DNA of 64,000 bases, taken from NCBI RefSeq assembly GCF_002288825.1, contig NZ_NSLI01000003.1, forward strand, positions 1 to 64,000, written 5' to 3'. Source of the stretch: Sphingomonas lenta (GTDB lineage Bacteria; Pseudomonadota; Alphaproteobacteria; Sphingomonadales; Sphingomonadaceae). Of the stretch, positions 46,854 to 56,443 are shown piece after piece. A model generated the notes under the pieces. It was not told where the DNA came from, made no database searches, and saw only the letters and a program-made list of their open reading frames with translations. Every line of letters starts with the position of its first letter. The stretch's first letter is position 1. Both the position numbers and the translations under genes were made by a program.

Positions 46854-47455
46854 CGGCCCCGCACTCCGCGAAGGACAACGATCTTCGAGTCTGGGTCGGT
46901 GAGGCTCTGTTCCACGTGAAACACTCGCGCGAGTTGGTCGGTGCCGGCCAGGTCGTCCGAGCTGATACGCCCGCGCGGAAGAAGCCAGATCGTGTCGCGT
47001 GATGCCACGTGCCGGGCCGCTTCGACAAGCGCCGGGATGCCTGCCACCGCCCGCGCGCTCACCACTTTGGCACGGGCCTGCACTGCTTCGACTTTGCTCG
47101 CATGCACGACGACGTGCGGCAGCCCTAGCAGGTCCGCCGCCTGCGCCAGAAACGCCGCCCGCTTCTTGCGCGGCTCGACCAGGTGCACCGCCGTATCGCG
47201 CACGCACGCGACGACGAGTCCGGGGAAGCCCCCGCCGGTGCCGATGTCGAGCCACGCCCCGTCCGCGGGTGCCAAGTCGACCAGCTGTAGCGAGTCCACC
47301 ATGTGCCGCGACCAGATGGTGGCGAGCGTCGAAGGCGCGATCAGATTCTGCCGCTCCGTCCCCTCCGCCACCATGACGGCGAACCGCTCCAACCGCGCCC
47401 GCTCGGCCGCGTCGAACCGTTCCGCGACCCAGGCACCTGCTTCCTCTTCGGTCAC
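46850..47455 (-). CDS. rsmG: 16S rRNA (guanine527-N7)-methyltransferase
   Basis: Methylates G527 of 16S rRNA; loss gives low-level streptomycin resistance in other bacteria. The 201-residue Rossmann methyltransferase has the motif [15 protein letters not shown] and the substrate region [10 protein letters not shown] parS site is embedded in its coding sequence (46908-46923, translated FHVEQ). GTG 47455 overlaps the mnmG stop (GTGA), and its own stop overlaps parA. Confidence 0.95.
46908..46923. promoter_or_regulatory. parS site 1 (centromere) within rsmG
   Basis: TGTTCCACGTGAAACA differs from the chromosomal parS consensus TGTTTCACGTGAAACA at one position. It is about 50 bases from the parA start and lies inside rsmG, where it encodes FHVEQ. 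ParB should bind and nucleate here. Confidence 0.85.
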
Positions 47456-49287
47456 GCGGCCTGACGCTTCTTCGTATGCAGTAGGATTGCAGTGAGGGCG
47501 GCGGGCGTAATGCCGCGTACCCGCCCCGCAGCGGCGAGCGATTCCGGCCGCGCCGCCGACAGCCGCTCGATCATCTCATTCGACAGCCCCGGCACCGCCG
47601 CATAGTCGAGCCCGACCGGCAGCGGCTGATCCTCTCGCGCCGCCTGCGCAATCTCGGCCGCCTGCCGTTCGAGGTACGGAGCATAGCGGGCGTCCTCGAC
47701 CACCTCGGCCAACACGTCCGCGTCGATTCCCTCGCTCGCCCCGGGCGCGACGTCGTCGAGCCCGATCGTCTGGATACGCAGCCACTCCCAAGCCGAGCGC
47801 CGCGCCCCATCGCGCGCGACGCCGAGGTCGTTGGCCGCCAGCTCCGACGCCGTGCGCGTTACCTCTAGCCGCTGACGGAAGGTGGCGCGCTGCTCCTCGC
47901 GCGCATTCAGATACCGCAGCCGCTCAGCCGACAAGCACCCCAGCCGCCGCCCGATTAGTCCTAGCCGGGTCTCGGCGTTGTCGGCGCGCAGGCTTAACCG
48001 ATACTCCGCCCGCGCCGTCAGCATCCGATACGGCTCGGTAACGCCGTGCAGCGTCAGGTCGTCGATCATCACGCCGAGGTAGCAGCTGCTCCGCTCCGGC
48101 GCCCACGCCTCCAGCCCACGCGCGTGCGCGGCCGCGTTGATCCCCGCCACGAGCCCCTGCCCCGCGGCCTCTTCATACCCCGTCGTCCCGTTCACCTGCC
48201 CCGCCAGGAACAGCCCGGGCAGTTCGCGCACCTGCAGGTCGCGCCCCAGCGCGCGCGGGTCGATATGGTCATACTCGACCGCGTAGCCCGGCATCGTGAT
48301 CACCGCCCGTTCGAGTCCAGCGATCGAATGGACGGCTGCTTCCTGAACGTCGGTCGGCAGCGAGGTCGAGATGCCGTTCGGATAAATGATCGCGTCGTCC
48401 AGCCCTTCCGGCTCCAAGAAGATCTGGTGCCCGTCGCGGTCGCCGAAGCGGTGCACCTTGTCCTCGATCGACGGGCAGTAACGCGGCCCCTGCCCCTGTA
48501 TGTCGCCGCCGAACAATGGCGAGCGGTCGAGCCCCGCCCGGATGATCTCGTGCGTCCGCGCGTTCGTCCGCGTCACCCCGCACGCGACCTGCGGCAGCCG
48601 CTCGCCCCGCGATAGCGGCGACAGCGTCCACACCTCTTGGTCGCTCGGCTGCTCGTCCACTCGCGCCCAGTCGATCGTGCGCCCGTCCAGCCGCGGCGGC
48701 GTCCCCGTCTTCAGCCGCGCCATCGGCAGCCCTGCAGCCCGCAGCTGATCCGCCAGCGGCCCCGCCGGTCGCTCGCCGATGCGCCCGCCGCTCATCCGTT
48801 CGTCGCCGCGGAACATGCGCGCTGCCAGGAACGTCCCCGCCGCGATCACCACCGCACGCGCCCGCATCTCCGACCCGTCCGCGAGCACCAGGCCGCCGAC
48901 GCGCCCGTGCTCCAGGATCAGCGACGCCGCCTCGCCCTCGATCACCTCGAGCCCGGGCTGGGCCGCCACCATCGCCTGCACCGCGGCCGCGAACCGCTTT
49001 CGGTCCGCCTGCACGCGCGGTCCCCTGACCGCCATGCCCTTGGACCGGTTGAGCATCCGGTGGTGGATCGCCGCCGCGTCGCCCGCGCGCGCGATCGCAC
49101 CGTCGAGTGCGTCCACCTCGCGGACGATGTGCCCCTTGCCCAACCCGCCGATCGCCGGGTTGCACGACATCGCCCCGATCGTTCCACGCGAGAAGGTGAC
49201 GAGCACCGTCGCGGCACCTCGCCGCGCACTTGCCAGCGCTGCCTCGATGCCGGCATGGCCCCCACCGATCACGATCACATCGAACAT
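47452..49287 (-). CDS. mnmG: tRNA uridine-34 5-carboxymethylaminomethyl modification enzyme MnmG
   Basis: FAD protein that, with MnmE, makes the cmnm5 group on wobble uridine. The 611-residue product opens [22 protein letters not shown] (FAD motif). It contains the conserved [10 protein letters not shown] and the C-terminal GidA-associated domain (about 460-611). ATG 49287 fits; further upstream frame contains a parS site and is not coding. It is first in the mnmG-rsmG-parA-parB unit. Confidence 0.97.
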   Translation of the reverse strand: MFDVIVIGGGHAGIEAALASARRGAATVLVTFSRGTIGAMSCNPAIGGLGKGHIVREVDALDGAIARAGDAAAIHHRMLNRSKGMAVRGPRVQADRKRFAAAVQAMVAAQPGLEVIEGEAASLILEHGRVGGLVLADGSEMRARAVVIAAGTFLAARMFRGDERMSGGRIGERPAGPLADQLRAAGLPMARLKTGTPPRLDGRTIDWARVDEQPSDQEVWTLSPLSRGERLPQVACGVTRTNARTHEIIRAGLDRSPLFGGDIQGQGPRYCPSIEDKVHRFGDRDGHQIFLEPEGLDDAIIYPNGISTSLPTDVQEAAVHSIAGLERAVITMPGYAVEYDHIDPRALGRDLQVRELPGLFLAGQVNGTTGYEEAAGQGLVAGINAAAHARGLEAWAPERSSCYLGVMIDDLTLHGVTEPYRMLTARAEYRLSLRADNAETRLGLIGRRLGCLSAERLRYLNAREEQRATFRQRLEVTRTASELAANDLGVARDGARRSAWEWLRIQTIGLDDVAPGASEGIDADVLAEVVEDARYAPYLERQAAEIAQAAREDQPLPVGLDYAAVPGLSNEMIERLSAARPESLAAAGRVRGITPAALTAILLHTKKRQAA

Positions 49288-49341
49288 GCGCGCCCACTTA
49301 GTGGATCGGCACGTAAACTGCACCCCTTGGCGGACGAGGTA

Positions 49342-49357
49342 TGTTCCACGTGGAACA
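49342..49357. promoter_or_regulatory. parS site 2 (centromere) upstream of mnmG
   Basis: TGTTCCACGTGGAACA is a perfect 16-base palindrome and matches the parS consensus at all but two symmetric positions. It lies in the gap between mnmE and mnmG, 55 bases before the mnmG start. The likely origin is only about 7 kb away. Confidence 0.85.
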
Positions 49358-49369
49358 TGCGCAGGGCGG

Positions 49370-49450
49370 CTTGCACCGAATCGGTGCAAGACACGCCCAA
49401 GCACGGCCGGCACAGCTAAGCTGTGACCGACGACGCGGCTTGGCCGCGTC
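49370..49450 (+). repeat. three-hairpin element, copy 7
   Basis: H3 CTTGCACCG aat CGGTGCAAG (49370-49390), linker ACACGCCCAAGCACGGCCGGC, H2 CACAGC taa GCTGTG (49411-49425), linker ACCGACGA, H1 GACGCGGC ttg GCCGCGTC (49432-49450). It points away from both flanking minus-strand genes, unlike most copies. It lies between parS site 2 and the end of mnmE. Confidence 0.78.
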
Positions 49451-49456
49451 GCTGAC

Positions 49457-50722
49457 TCACTTCCCGATGCAGAACCGCCCGAATAATGCGTCCAGCATCG
49501 CCTTCGTCGCGTCCTCCCCCGTAACTCGCGCCAGCGTCACCCGCGCGGCGCGCAGCTCCTCCGCCAGGATCAGCGGGTCCGCGCTCCCCTCCAGCGCCGC
49601 CACCGCGTCCGCCACATGCCCCCGCGCCCGCGCGTTCAGCGCCGGCCGGTCCGGCGCGGGCCGCAGCACCTTCGCCCGCTCCGCGATCACGCGCCACAAC
49701 TGCGCGATAGTGTCCGGACGATGCCGGCTGGTGACGACATCTACCCTTTCCGGAACGCCCGCCCGTTCTGGTTCGTCCGCCCGCGCCCACACCCAGAGGG
49801 CGTCTCGCGTCGGCGCCTCGTCACCCAACCACAGAACGATATCAGCGACTTGCTGGACCACCCGCGCCCGCTCCACCCCGATCGCCTCGATCCGGTCCGC
49901 TGTCGCGTCCACCAGCCCCGCCGTGTCAAACAGCAGATACGCGGCACCTTCATAAACAACCGGCGCTTCGATGACGTCGCGTGTCGTCCCCGCGATCGGC
50001 GACACGATCGCCGCCTCGCGCTGGACGAGCAGGTTGAGCAGCGTCGATTTGCCCGCATTGGGCGGTCCCGCCAGCGCCACGCGCACCCCGTCGCGCAACC
50101 GCTCCACCGGCGGCTGGTCGAGCACCGCTGCCATCTCGCCCCGGAGCGCGCCCACGCCGTCGCGCACGCTGCCCAGATCGACCGCGACGTCGTCCTCGTC
50201 CGAGAAGTCGAGCACCGCCTCCACCTGCGCCGAGAGTCCGAGCAGCCGATCGCTCCACCCCCGCACCATGCGGCTGACCAGCCCTTCCGCCGCACCCACC
50301 GCGGCGACGCGCTGCGCCTCCGTCTCCGCCGCGAGCAGGTCGGCAAGTCCCTCCGCCTGCGCCAGATCGATGCGCCCGTTGGCGAGCGCCCGCCGCGTAA
50401 ACTCCCCTGGCTCGGCGCGCCGCAGCCCTTGCTCCTCCAGCGCTGCCTCAACCGCCGCTACGACCGCGCGACCGCCATGCAGGTGCAGCTCGACCAGGTC
50501 CTCGCCCGTCGCGCTATCCGGCCCGGGGAACGCCAACACGAGCCCCCGGTCGAGCACCCTGTCCTCCCGGTCCCTGAGCGCCTTCAGCCCCGCCCTGCGC
50601 GGTTCCGGCAGATTCCCCGCCAGCGCCCGTGCCGCCTCCAGCGCTCGCGGCCCGCTCACCCGAACTACGCCGATCGCCGCGGGCGGCCGCCCGCTGGACA
50701 GCGCGAAGATCGTGTCCGTCAC
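49457..50722 (-). CDS. mnmE: tRNA modification GTPase MnmE
   Basis: Works with MnmG on wobble uridine 34. The 421-residue protein has the N-terminal formyl-THF-binding domain (about 1-115), a helical region, and an inserted G domain. The G domain has [13 protein letters not shown] (G1) and IAGTTRD (G2/switch). The C-terminus has the catalytic motif FCIGK. GTG 50722 overlaps the DUF6489 gene stop (GTGA). Confidence 0.96.
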   Translation of the reverse strand: MTDTIFALSSGRPPAAIGVVRVSGPRALEAARALAGNLPEPRRAGLKALRDREDRVLDRGLVLAFPGPDSATGEDLVELHLHGGRAVVAAVEAALEEQGLRRAEPGEFTRRALANGRIDLAQAEGLADLLAAETEAQRVAAVGAAEGLVSRMVRGWSDRLLGLSAQVEAVLDFSDEDDVAVDLGSVRDGVGALRGEMAAVLDQPPVERLRDGVRVALAGPPNAGKSTLLNLLVQREAAIVSPIAGTTRDVIEAPVVYEGAAYLLFDTAGLVDATADRIEAIGVERARVVQQVADIVLWLGDEAPTRDALWVWARADEPERAGVPERVDVVTSRHRPDTIAQLWRVIAERAKVLRPAPDRPALNARARGHVADAVAALEGSADPLILAEELRAARVTLARVTGEDATKAMLDALFGRFCIGK

Positions 50723-50952
50723 TGGTTCGGCTTGGCCCCCGCCTCGAACAGCCGCCGCCAGAAGGTCAGCCCCGCCTCGCCCATCGGCGCCCAGCTCTTC
50801 AGCATGCCCTCGATCATCTCCGGCTTGATCCCGCCCTCGACCATCTCGCCCAGGCGCGCGACGTAGCGCTCGTGGAGCGGCGTCAGGTCCGGCAGCCCCA
50901 CCGCGCGTCGCGCCTCCTCGGGGGTCAGGTCGATGTCGATGGTGACTTTCAT
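50719..50952 (-). CDS. DUF6489 family small protein
   Basis: A 77-residue protein matching DUF6489: KVTIDIDLTPEEARRAVGLPD at the start and SWAPMGEAGLTFWRRLFE near the end. It is found mainly in sphingomonads and related groups, and no function is known. ATG 50952 is at the natural N-terminus. Its stop overlaps the mnmE GTG, so it is probably the first gene of an mnmE operon. It diverges from ogt. Confidence 0.85.
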   Translation of the reverse strand: MKVTIDIDLTPEEARRAVGLPDLTPLHERYVARLGEMVEGGIKPEMIEGMLKSWAPMGEAGLTFWRRLFEAGAKPNQ

Positions 50953-51001
50953 GGGGCGTGCCTCTTGAGCCGCGCCGGCCCGCCCGGCTACGTCAGGCGG
51001 C

Positions 51002-51469
51002 ATGTATGCCCGCGACACCGCCCGGATCGCAACGCCCATCGGCTGGGTGGAGGTGACCGGCGACGAGACGCGGGTCGAGCGCGTCGCGATCCTGACCGAG
51101 GGCGCGCCCGCCCACGCCACCGCCGCCGCGGTCACCGAAGCCGCAGAGCAGCTCCAGGCCTTCTTCGCCGGCGAGCGCCGCACCTTCGACCTGTCGCTCG
51201 CCCCCGCAGCCACCCCGCGCGGCCAAGCGCTGCGCGAGGCGATCGTCGCTGTCGGCTATGGCGAGACGCTCAGCTATGGCCAGATCGCCGCCCGCGCCCT
51301 GTCCAGCGCCCGCGCCGTTGGCCAGGCCTGCGCGCGCAATCCCCTGCCCCTCATCGTCCCCTGCCATCGCGTGCTCGCGACCGGCGGACTGGGCCACTAT
51401 TCCGCGGGCGCGGGCCTCACCACCAAGGAATGGCTGCTCGCCCATGAGCGCCGCAACGGGAGCGACTAG
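51002..51469 (+). CDS. ogt: methylated-DNA-protein cysteine methyltransferase
   Basis: Suicidal repair of O6-alkylguanine. The 155-residue protein has the active-site motif IVPCHRV with cysteine 121. The DNA-binding helix-turn-helix region lies just before it (SYGQIAARALSSARAVGQACARNPLP). GLGHYSAGAGLTTKEWLLAHE closes the domain. The N-terminal domain is short, as in single-domain Ogt/MGMT proteins. It is followed without a gap by the dienelactone hydrolase ATG. Confidence 0.93.
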   Translation: MYARDTARIATPIGWVEVTGDETRVERVAILTEGAPAHATAAAVTEAAEQLQAFFAGERRTFDLSLAPAATPRGQALREAIVAVGYGETLSYGQIAARALSSARAVGQACARNPLPLIVPCHRVLATGGLGHYSAGAGLTTKEWLLAHERRNGSD

Positions 51470-52162
51470 ATGCCGCAACTGACCATCCCCACCCTCGACG
51501 GCTCCGGCGAGTTCACCGCCTACATGGCCGAGCCGCAGGGCACGCCCCGCGCCGCGATCGTCGTGATCCAGGAAATCTTCGGCGTGAACCGGGGCATCCG
51601 CCGCAAGTGCGACAGCTGGGCCGAACAGGGCTATCTGGCGCTCGCCCCCGACCTGTTCTGGCGGCTGGAGCCCGGCGTCGAGCTCGACCCGGACGTCGAG
51701 CCCGAGTTCCAGCGCGCGCTCGGCCTCATGAACCGCTTCGACCAGGACCAGGGCGTGGCCGATATCGAGGCCACCATCCGCGCCGCCCGCGCCCGCGGTG
51801 TGCACAAGGTCGGTGCGGTCGGCTACTGCCTGGGCGGTCGTCTTGCCTTCATGGTTGCATCCCGCACCGACGTGGACGCCAGCGTCGGCTATTACGGCGT
51901 CGGCCTCGACGACCTGCTCGGCGAGAAGCACGCGATCGCCAACCCGCTCCTGCTCCACATCGCCGGCGAGGATCACTTCGTGCCCAAAGAGGCGCAGGCC
52001 ACCGTCCATGCGGGGCTGGACGACCATCCCAAGGTCACGATCCACGACTACCCCGGTGAGGACCACGGCTTCGCCGCCGAGATGGGCAAGCGGCGATCAG
52101 AGGAGGCGGCGCAGCTCGCAGACCGGCGTACGGCCGAGTTCTTCGCGCAGCATCTGAGCTAG
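51470..52162 (+). CDS. dienelactone hydrolase family protein
   Basis: A 230-residue alpha/beta hydrolase. The nucleophile cysteine is in GYCLGGRLAF (GxCxG pattern) near residue 122, and late histidine/aspartate residues occur in GEDHGF and the IAGEDHF region. This DLH pattern uses cysteine rather than serine as nucleophile. The substrate may be a dienelactone or related ester and cannot be fixed here. ATG 51470 directly abuts the ogt stop. Confidence 0.92.
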   Translation: MPQLTIPTLDGSGEFTAYMAEPQGTPRAAIVVIQEIFGVNRGIRRKCDSWAEQGYLALAPDLFWRLEPGVELDPDVEPEFQRALGLMNRFDQDQGVADIEATIRAARARGVHKVGAVGYCLGGRLAFMVASRTDVDASVGYYGVGLDDLLGEKHAIANPLLLHIAGEDHFVPKEAQATVHAGLDDHPKVTIHDYPGEDHGFAAEMGKRRSEEAAQLADRRTAEFFAQHLS

Positions 52163-52170
52163 CACCGCGC

Positions 52171-52249
52171 CGCGGCAAAGCCGCGTCGTCGAACGTAGCT
52201 GCGCTACGCCGGCCGAGCTTGGGCGAGTCTTGCGCCAGGGTGGCGCAAG
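52171..52249 (-). repeat. three-hairpin element, copy 8
   Basis: Reading from the terC-like gene (stop at 52260): H3 CTTGCGCC accct GGCGCAAG (52229-52249), linker ACTCGCCCAAGCTCGG then CCGG, H2 CGTAGC gca GCTACG (52194-52208), linker TTCGACGA, H1 CGCGGC ttt GCCGCG (52171-52185). It lies between convergent genes. Confidence 0.8.
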
Positions 52250-52259
52250 CCGCCCTGCG

Positions 52260-52928
52260 CTAGGCGAACAGCGACGTCAGCCCCGTTCCCGGCTCCACGA
52301 TCCCGTCATAGATCATCTTGCCGGCCACATAGAGGATCACCGCCAGGCCCACATAGGCGATCCAGCGGTACCGCTCGATATACCGCGCGATGAAGTTGGC
52401 CGCGATGCCCATCAACGCCACAGACAAGAGCAGGCCGACCACCAGGATGCCCGGATGATCGCGCGCCGCGCCGGCGACCGCCAGCACGTTATCCAGGCTC
52501 ATGCTGACGTCCGCCACCGCGACTGCCCAAGCGGCGCCCGCGAAGCTCTTGGCGGGCCTCAGCGCCTCCGTCTCGTCGCCCTGCACCTCGGGCGAGCCGT
52601 GCCCGCCGGGTTGCCGCAGCTCGCGCCACATCTTCCACGACACCCACAGCAGCAGCAGCCCGCCCGCGAACACCAGCCCCACGATCTGCAGCAGCTGCGT
52701 GACGATCAGCGCGAAGAAGATGCGCAGCACCAAGGCGGCGATGATGCCGATCAGGATCACCTTCTTACGCTGATCGGCCGGCAGCCCGGCCGCGAGCGCG
52801 CCGACGACGATCGCGTTGTCGCCGGCCAGGATCAGGTCGATCCAGAGGATCTGCACGAACGCCCAGAGCGCGGAGGGCGAGGTGATGTTGGAGAAATCGG
52901 TGACGATTGATTGCCAGAGCTCAGACAT
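52260..52928 (-). CDS. TerC family integral membrane protein
   Basis: A 222-residue inner membrane protein with about seven transmembrane helices and the family's charged in-membrane motifs DLILAGDNAIVVG and SMSLDNVLAVAG. TerC family members are linked to metal (manganese) export and tellurite resistance in other bacteria. Nothing here shows tellurite genes nearby, so a metal-homeostasis role is more likely. ATG 52928 has a good context. It is a single-gene unit. Confidence 0.92.
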   Translation of the reverse strand: MSELWQSIVTDFSNITSPSALWAFVQILWIDLILAGDNAIVVGALAAGLPADQRKKVILIGIIAALVLRIFFALIVTQLLQIVGLVFAGGLLLLWVSWKMWRELRQPGGHGSPEVQGDETEALRPAKSFAGAAWAVAVADVSMSLDNVLAVAGAARDHPGILVVGLLLSVALMGIAANFIARYIERYRWIAYVGLAVILYVAGKMIYDGIVEPGTGLTSLFA

Positions 52929-52943
52929 GGCCGGGCTTTAGGC

Positions 52944-53027
52944 GGGGTAAGCGCATAGCGCTACCCCGACGAAAACCGGCCCGGCCGGCGGGGCTACAGC
53001 CCCGTCCGACGACGCGGCTTCGCCGCG
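52944..53027 (+). repeat. three-hairpin element, copy 9
   Basis: H3 GGGGTA agcgc...gcgc TACCCC (52944-52967), linker CGACGAAAACCGGCCCGGCC, H2 CGGGGC taca GCCCCG (52989-53004), linker TCCGACGA, H1 CGCGGC ttc GCCGCG (53013-53027). It faces copy 10 with their H1 ends toward each other. Confidence 0.75.
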
Positions 53028-53083
53028 GCGCCGATCCACGTGCCCTCACACCTCTGTACAGGAAACCACCCCTCAAGCAGCGC

Positions 53084-53161
53084 CGCGGCGAAGCCGCGTC
53101 GTCGGTCGCGAGCAGGCTCGCGCCGGCCGAGCTTGGGCGTCTCGCGCGCAGCTCCGCTGCG
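53084..53161 (-). repeat. three-hairpin element, copy 10
   Basis: Reading from rho (stop at 53177): H3 CGCAGC gga GCTGCG (53147-53161), linker GCGAGACGCCCAAGCTCGGC, H2 CGCGAG cctg CTCGCG (53107-53122), linker CGACGA, H1 CGCGGC ttc GCCGCG (53084-53098). It lies on the rho strand directly after its stop. Confidence 0.82.
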
Positions 53162-53176
53162 TGCGTGCGCCCGGCG

Positions 53177-54433
53177 CTACTGATTCATGCTGGCGAAGAA
53201 GTCCTCGTTGGTCTTCGAGTCCTTCATCTTGTCGAGCAGGAACTCCATCGCGTCGATCGTGCCCATCTGCATGAGGATGCGCCGGAGCACCCACATTTTG
53301 GACAGCTTGGCCTTGTCGACCAGCAGCTCCTCCTTGCGCGTGCCCGACTTACCCACGTCGAGCGCCGGGAAGATGCGCTTGTCCGCCACCTTACGGTCAA
53401 GCACAATCTCCGAGTTACCCGTGCCCTTGAACTCTTCGAAGATGACCTCGTCCATGCGGCTGCCCGTGTCGATCAGCGCGGTGGCGATAATCGAGAGCGA
53501 GCCGCCCTCCTCGATGTTGCGCGCCGCGCCGAAGAAGCGCTTCGGGCGCTGCAAAGCGTTCGCGTCGACGCCGCCCGTCAGCACCTTGCCCGAGGACGGG
53601 ACGACCGTGTTGTAGGCGCGTCCGAGGCGCGTGATGCTGTCGAGCAGGATCACGACGTCCTTCTTGTGCTCGACAAGGCGCTTGGCCTTCTCGATCACCA
53701 TCTCGGCAACTTGCACGTGCCGCGTCGCGGGCTCATCGAAGGTCGACGACACCACCTCGCCGCGCACCGAGCGCTGCATGTCGGTGACCTCCTCCGGCCG
53801 CTCGTCGATGAGCAGCACGATCAGGAACACCTCCGGATGATTGTCGGTAATCGCCTTGGCGATGTTCTGGAGCAGCACCGTCTTACCCACGCGCGGCGGC
53901 GCGACGATGAGGGCGCGCTGACCCTTGCCCTGGGGACTGACGATGTCGATCACCCGCGCCGACTTGTCCTTGACCGTCGGGTCCTGCGGGTCGAGCGTCA
54001 GCTTCTGCTCGGGGTAGAGCGGCGTCAGGTTGTCGAAATTGACGCGGTGGCGTACCACCGACGGATCGTCGAAATTGACGCTTACGAGCCGCGTCAGCGC
54101 GAAATAGCGCTCGCCGTCCTTGGGCGCGCGGATCTCGCCCTCGACCGTGTCGCCGGTGCGCAGACCGAACTTCCTGACCTGGTTGGGCGAGATATAGATG
54201 TCGTCCGGCCCTGCGAGGTAATTCGCTTCCGGCGAGCGCAGGAAGCCGAAGCCGTCGGGCAGCACCTCGATCGTGCCCACGCCCATGATCTGGTCGCCCT
54301 GCTCGGCCTGCTCCTTCAGGATGCCGAACAAGAGATCCTGCTTCCGGAGCGTAGACGCGCCCTCGACGCCGAGCTCCTCGGCCATGCCCACCAGCTCGGC
54401 GGGCGTCTTCTTCTTCAGGTCTTTCAGGTGCAT
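53177..54433 (-). CDS. rho: transcription termination factor Rho
   Basis: Hexameric RNA helicase that ends transcription. The 418-residue product opens [21 protein letters not shown] (Rho N domain). Next come the RNA-binding cold-shock-like domain with [19 protein letters not shown], and the ATPase core with Walker [10 protein letters not shown]. The Q/R-loop region and KTGxEEL-like RKEELLVDK are present. ATG 54433 is chosen; ATG 54514 would add a low-complexity stretch. It is downstream of hemJ/hemE in the standard origin-proximal order. Confidence 0.97.
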   Translation of the reverse strand: MHLKDLKKKTPAELVGMAEELGVEGASTLRKQDLLFGILKEQAEQGDQIMGVGTIEVLPDGFGFLRSPEANYLAGPDDIYISPNQVRKFGLRTGDTVEGEIRAPKDGERYFALTRLVSVNFDDPSVVRHRVNFDNLTPLYPEQKLTLDPQDPTVKDKSARVIDIVSPQGKGQRALIVAPPRVGKTVLLQNIAKAITDNHPEVFLIVLLIDERPEEVTDMQRSVRGEVVSSTFDEPATRHVQVAEMVIEKAKRLVEHKKDVVILLDSITRLGRAYNTVVPSSGKVLTGGVDANALQRPKRFFGAARNIEEGGSLSIIATALIDTGSRMDEVIFEEFKGTGNSEIVLDRKVADKRIFPALDVGKSGTRKEELLVDKAKLSKMWVLRRILMQMGTIDAMEFLLDKMKDSKTNEDFFASMNQ

Positions 54434-54597
54434 GTGGACTGGTCCGACAAGGATCGGGGGAGAGGGCTCGGGCGGGGCGGACGCGACGTCCGGCGGTTGG
54501 AGCTTGGGAAGCACGCAGGGCGAGGACCGCCCGCGGTTAGGTGAGTGACGTAAGTTTCAGCGCCGCCTTAGTCAAGCAGCCCCGCATACCACGCGTC

Positions 54598-54957
54598 TTA
54601 CTTAGCCTTGGCATCCTGCTGCAGTTGCTGGCCGAGCGCTTGGAGTTCGCCTCCTCGCTTCTCCAAGATGGCACCGCATCGTACGGCTTCGGTCGAAAAG
54701 GCCTTGAGGGACGCCTCGTCCGTCAGCAGTCGCCGAAGCGCAGCGCGGTAGTCGAGACCGGGCATGCGCGCGTCAATGCGGCCGAGGAAATACATGGTGC
54801 CCGCCACCAGGCCCGCGCGGTCCTGCTCCTTCGTATTCCCTGTCGCAAACGCCATCACCGCCAGGCAGCGCACGTCCTCATTCTTCACCGGATCGGCGGA
54901 CGCTGCAGGGGCAGCCTGGATCAGCAGGGGCGCGAGCAGGGCTGCGAACATGGTCAT
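54598..54957 (-). CDS. secreted conserved hypothetical protein
   Basis: A 119-residue protein with a signal peptide (FAALLAPLLIQAAPAASA). The mature helical part has two cysteines (VRCLAVMAF and VRCGAILEK) that could pair. It contains a segment RIDARMPGLDYRAALRRLLTDE. I recognise similar small sphingomonad proteins but no named family. It follows hemJ on the same strand with a 15-base gap. The function is unknown. Confidence 0.7.
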   Translation of the reverse strand: MTMFAALLAPLLIQAAPAASADPVKNEDVRCLAVMAFATGNTKEQDRAGLVAGTMYFLGRIDARMPGLDYRAALRRLLTDEASLKAFSTEAVRCGAILEKRGGELQALGQQLQQDAKAK

Positions 54958-54972
54958 GGACGGGTCACTCCC

Positions 54973-55416
54973 TCAGAACGGCTTCACGATCACCAGCACG
55001 ACGATGACCGCGATGCCGAGCGCCGGCACCTCGTTCAGCGCGCGGAGCGTCTTGTTGGACAGCGTCGGCTTGCCCGCCGCGAGCTTGCGCGAATAGCCGA
55101 CCGCCCAGCCGTGATATCCGGCCAGCCCCAGCACGAACAGCAGCTTGGCGTGCAGCCACCCGTCGCTCCACGCGCCCGACATGCTGGCGAGCGCGATCCC
55201 CAGCGCGAACGTCACGATCATCGCCGGCGTCAGGATGATGCGCCGCAGCTTGGCCGTGCGATCGACCCAGCGCGCCGCGTCCGCGGCGTCGGACAGGTTC
55301 TCCTGGTGGTAGACGAGGTAGCGCGGCAGCGCGAACAGCCCCGCCATCCAGAAGATCACGAAGATCAGGTGCGCCGCCTTCACCCACAGATACGCCACCG
55401 CCAACCGCTCCCACAT
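54973..55416 (-). CDS. hemJ: protoporphyrinogen oxidase HemJ
   Basis: Membrane enzyme that oxidises protoporphyrinogen IX, replacing HemG/HemY in many alphaproteobacteria. The 147-residue protein has about four membrane helices. The conserved histidine is in KAAHLIFVIFWMAGLF and the family's LPRYLVYHQ follows. The late ALNEVPALG motif is also typical. It is the homologue of the Rickettsia RP883 gene next to hemE. Its start lies two bases from the hemE stop. Confidence 0.93.
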   Translation of the reverse strand: MWERLAVAYLWVKAAHLIFVIFWMAGLFALPRYLVYHQENLSDAADAARWVDRTAKLRRIILTPAMIVTFALGIALASMSGAWSDGWLHAKLLFVLGLAGYHGWAVGYSRKLAAGKPTLSNKTLRALNEVPALGIAVIVVLVIVKPF

Positions 55417-55417
55417 C

Positions 55418-56443
55418 TCAGCCTCGGACCCACGCGATCAGCCGCTCCACATGCGCGATCGGCGTATGCTGGTCGATCCCGTGGCCCAGGTTGAACACAT
55501 GCGGCCGATCCCGCAGCGCGAACAGGATGTCGTCCACCGACGCGTCCAGCGCCTCGCCGCCCGCGATCAGCAGCAGCGGGTCGAGATTGCCCTGCACCGG
55601 CAGCCCTTCCGGCAGCGACGCGTGCGCCCAGTGCGGGTCCACCGTCTCGTCCAGCCCCACCGCGTCCACGCCCGTCTCGCGCGCGTACGCCGGCAACTTG
55701 CCGCCCGCGCCCTTGGGAAAGCCAATCACCGGCACCCCCGGGCAGCGTTCGCGCAAGCGCGCCACGATCGCCGCATTGGGCGCGACCACCCATCGCTCGA
55801 ACTGCTGCGGACTGAGCGACCCCGCCCAACTGTCGAACAGCTGCACCGCCTCCACGCCCGCCTCGATCTGGCGCGCGAGATACTCGACGGTCAGCCCGAC
55901 AATCGCGTCGATGATTTCGCCGAACGCCGCCTCGTCGCGATAGGCGAAGCGCCGCGTCTCGCCCTGGTCCTTCGACCCGCGCCCCGCGACCATGTAGGTC
56001 GCCACCGTCCAGGGCGACCCCGCAAACCCTAAGAACGTCGTCTCGGACGGCAGCGCCGCGGCGACGCGCCGCACCGTCCCGTACACCGGCTCCAGCCGCT
56101 CGGGCGCCCGCTCGAGCGACGAGAGCGTGGCGTCCACCAACGGCGGCTCCAGCTTCGGCCCCTCGCCTACCCCGAAGCTCAGGTCCTGCCCCAAGGCCCA
56201 GGGCACCATCAGGATGTCGGAGAACAGGATCGCCCCGTCGAACCCGAACCGCCGGATCGGCTGCAGCGTCACCTCCGCCGCGGCGTCCGGGTCGGTCGCG
56301 AGCGCCAGGAACCCGCCCTTCTCCGCCCGAAGCGCGCGATACTCCGGCAGGTACCGCCCCGCCTGCCGCATGAGCCACATGGGCGGGCGCTCGAGACGTG
56401 CACCCTTCAGCACGCCGAGCAGCTTCTTTTTGGTCGTCGACAA
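55418..56443 (-). CDS. hemE: uroporphyrinogen decarboxylase
   Basis: Removes four acetate carboxyls of uroporphyrinogen III. The 341-residue TIM barrel has MWLMRQAGRYLPEYR near the N-terminus, with substrate-binding arginines. The downstream GFAGSPWTVATYMVAG, with GLDETVDPHWA, is also seen. TTG 56443 is the likely start, giving STTKKKLLGVLKG. It borders the probable origin of replication, as hemE does in Caulobacter and Rickettsia. Confidence 0.95.
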   Translation of the reverse strand: MSTTKKKLLGVLKGARLERPPMWLMRQAGRYLPEYRALRAEKGGFLALATDPDAAAEVTLQPIRRFGFDGAILFSDILMVPWALGQDLSFGVGEGPKLEPPLVDATLSSLERAPERLEPVYGTVRRVAAALPSETTFLGFAGSPWTVATYMVAGRGSKDQGETRRFAYRDEAAFGEIIDAIVGLTVEYLARQIEAGVEAVQLFDSWAGSLSPQQFERWVVAPNAAIVARLRERCPGVPVIGFPKGAGGKLPAYARETGVDAVGLDETVDPHWAHASLPEGLPVQGNLDPLLLIAGGEALDASVDDILFALRDRPHVFNLGHGIDQHTPIAHVERLIAWVRG

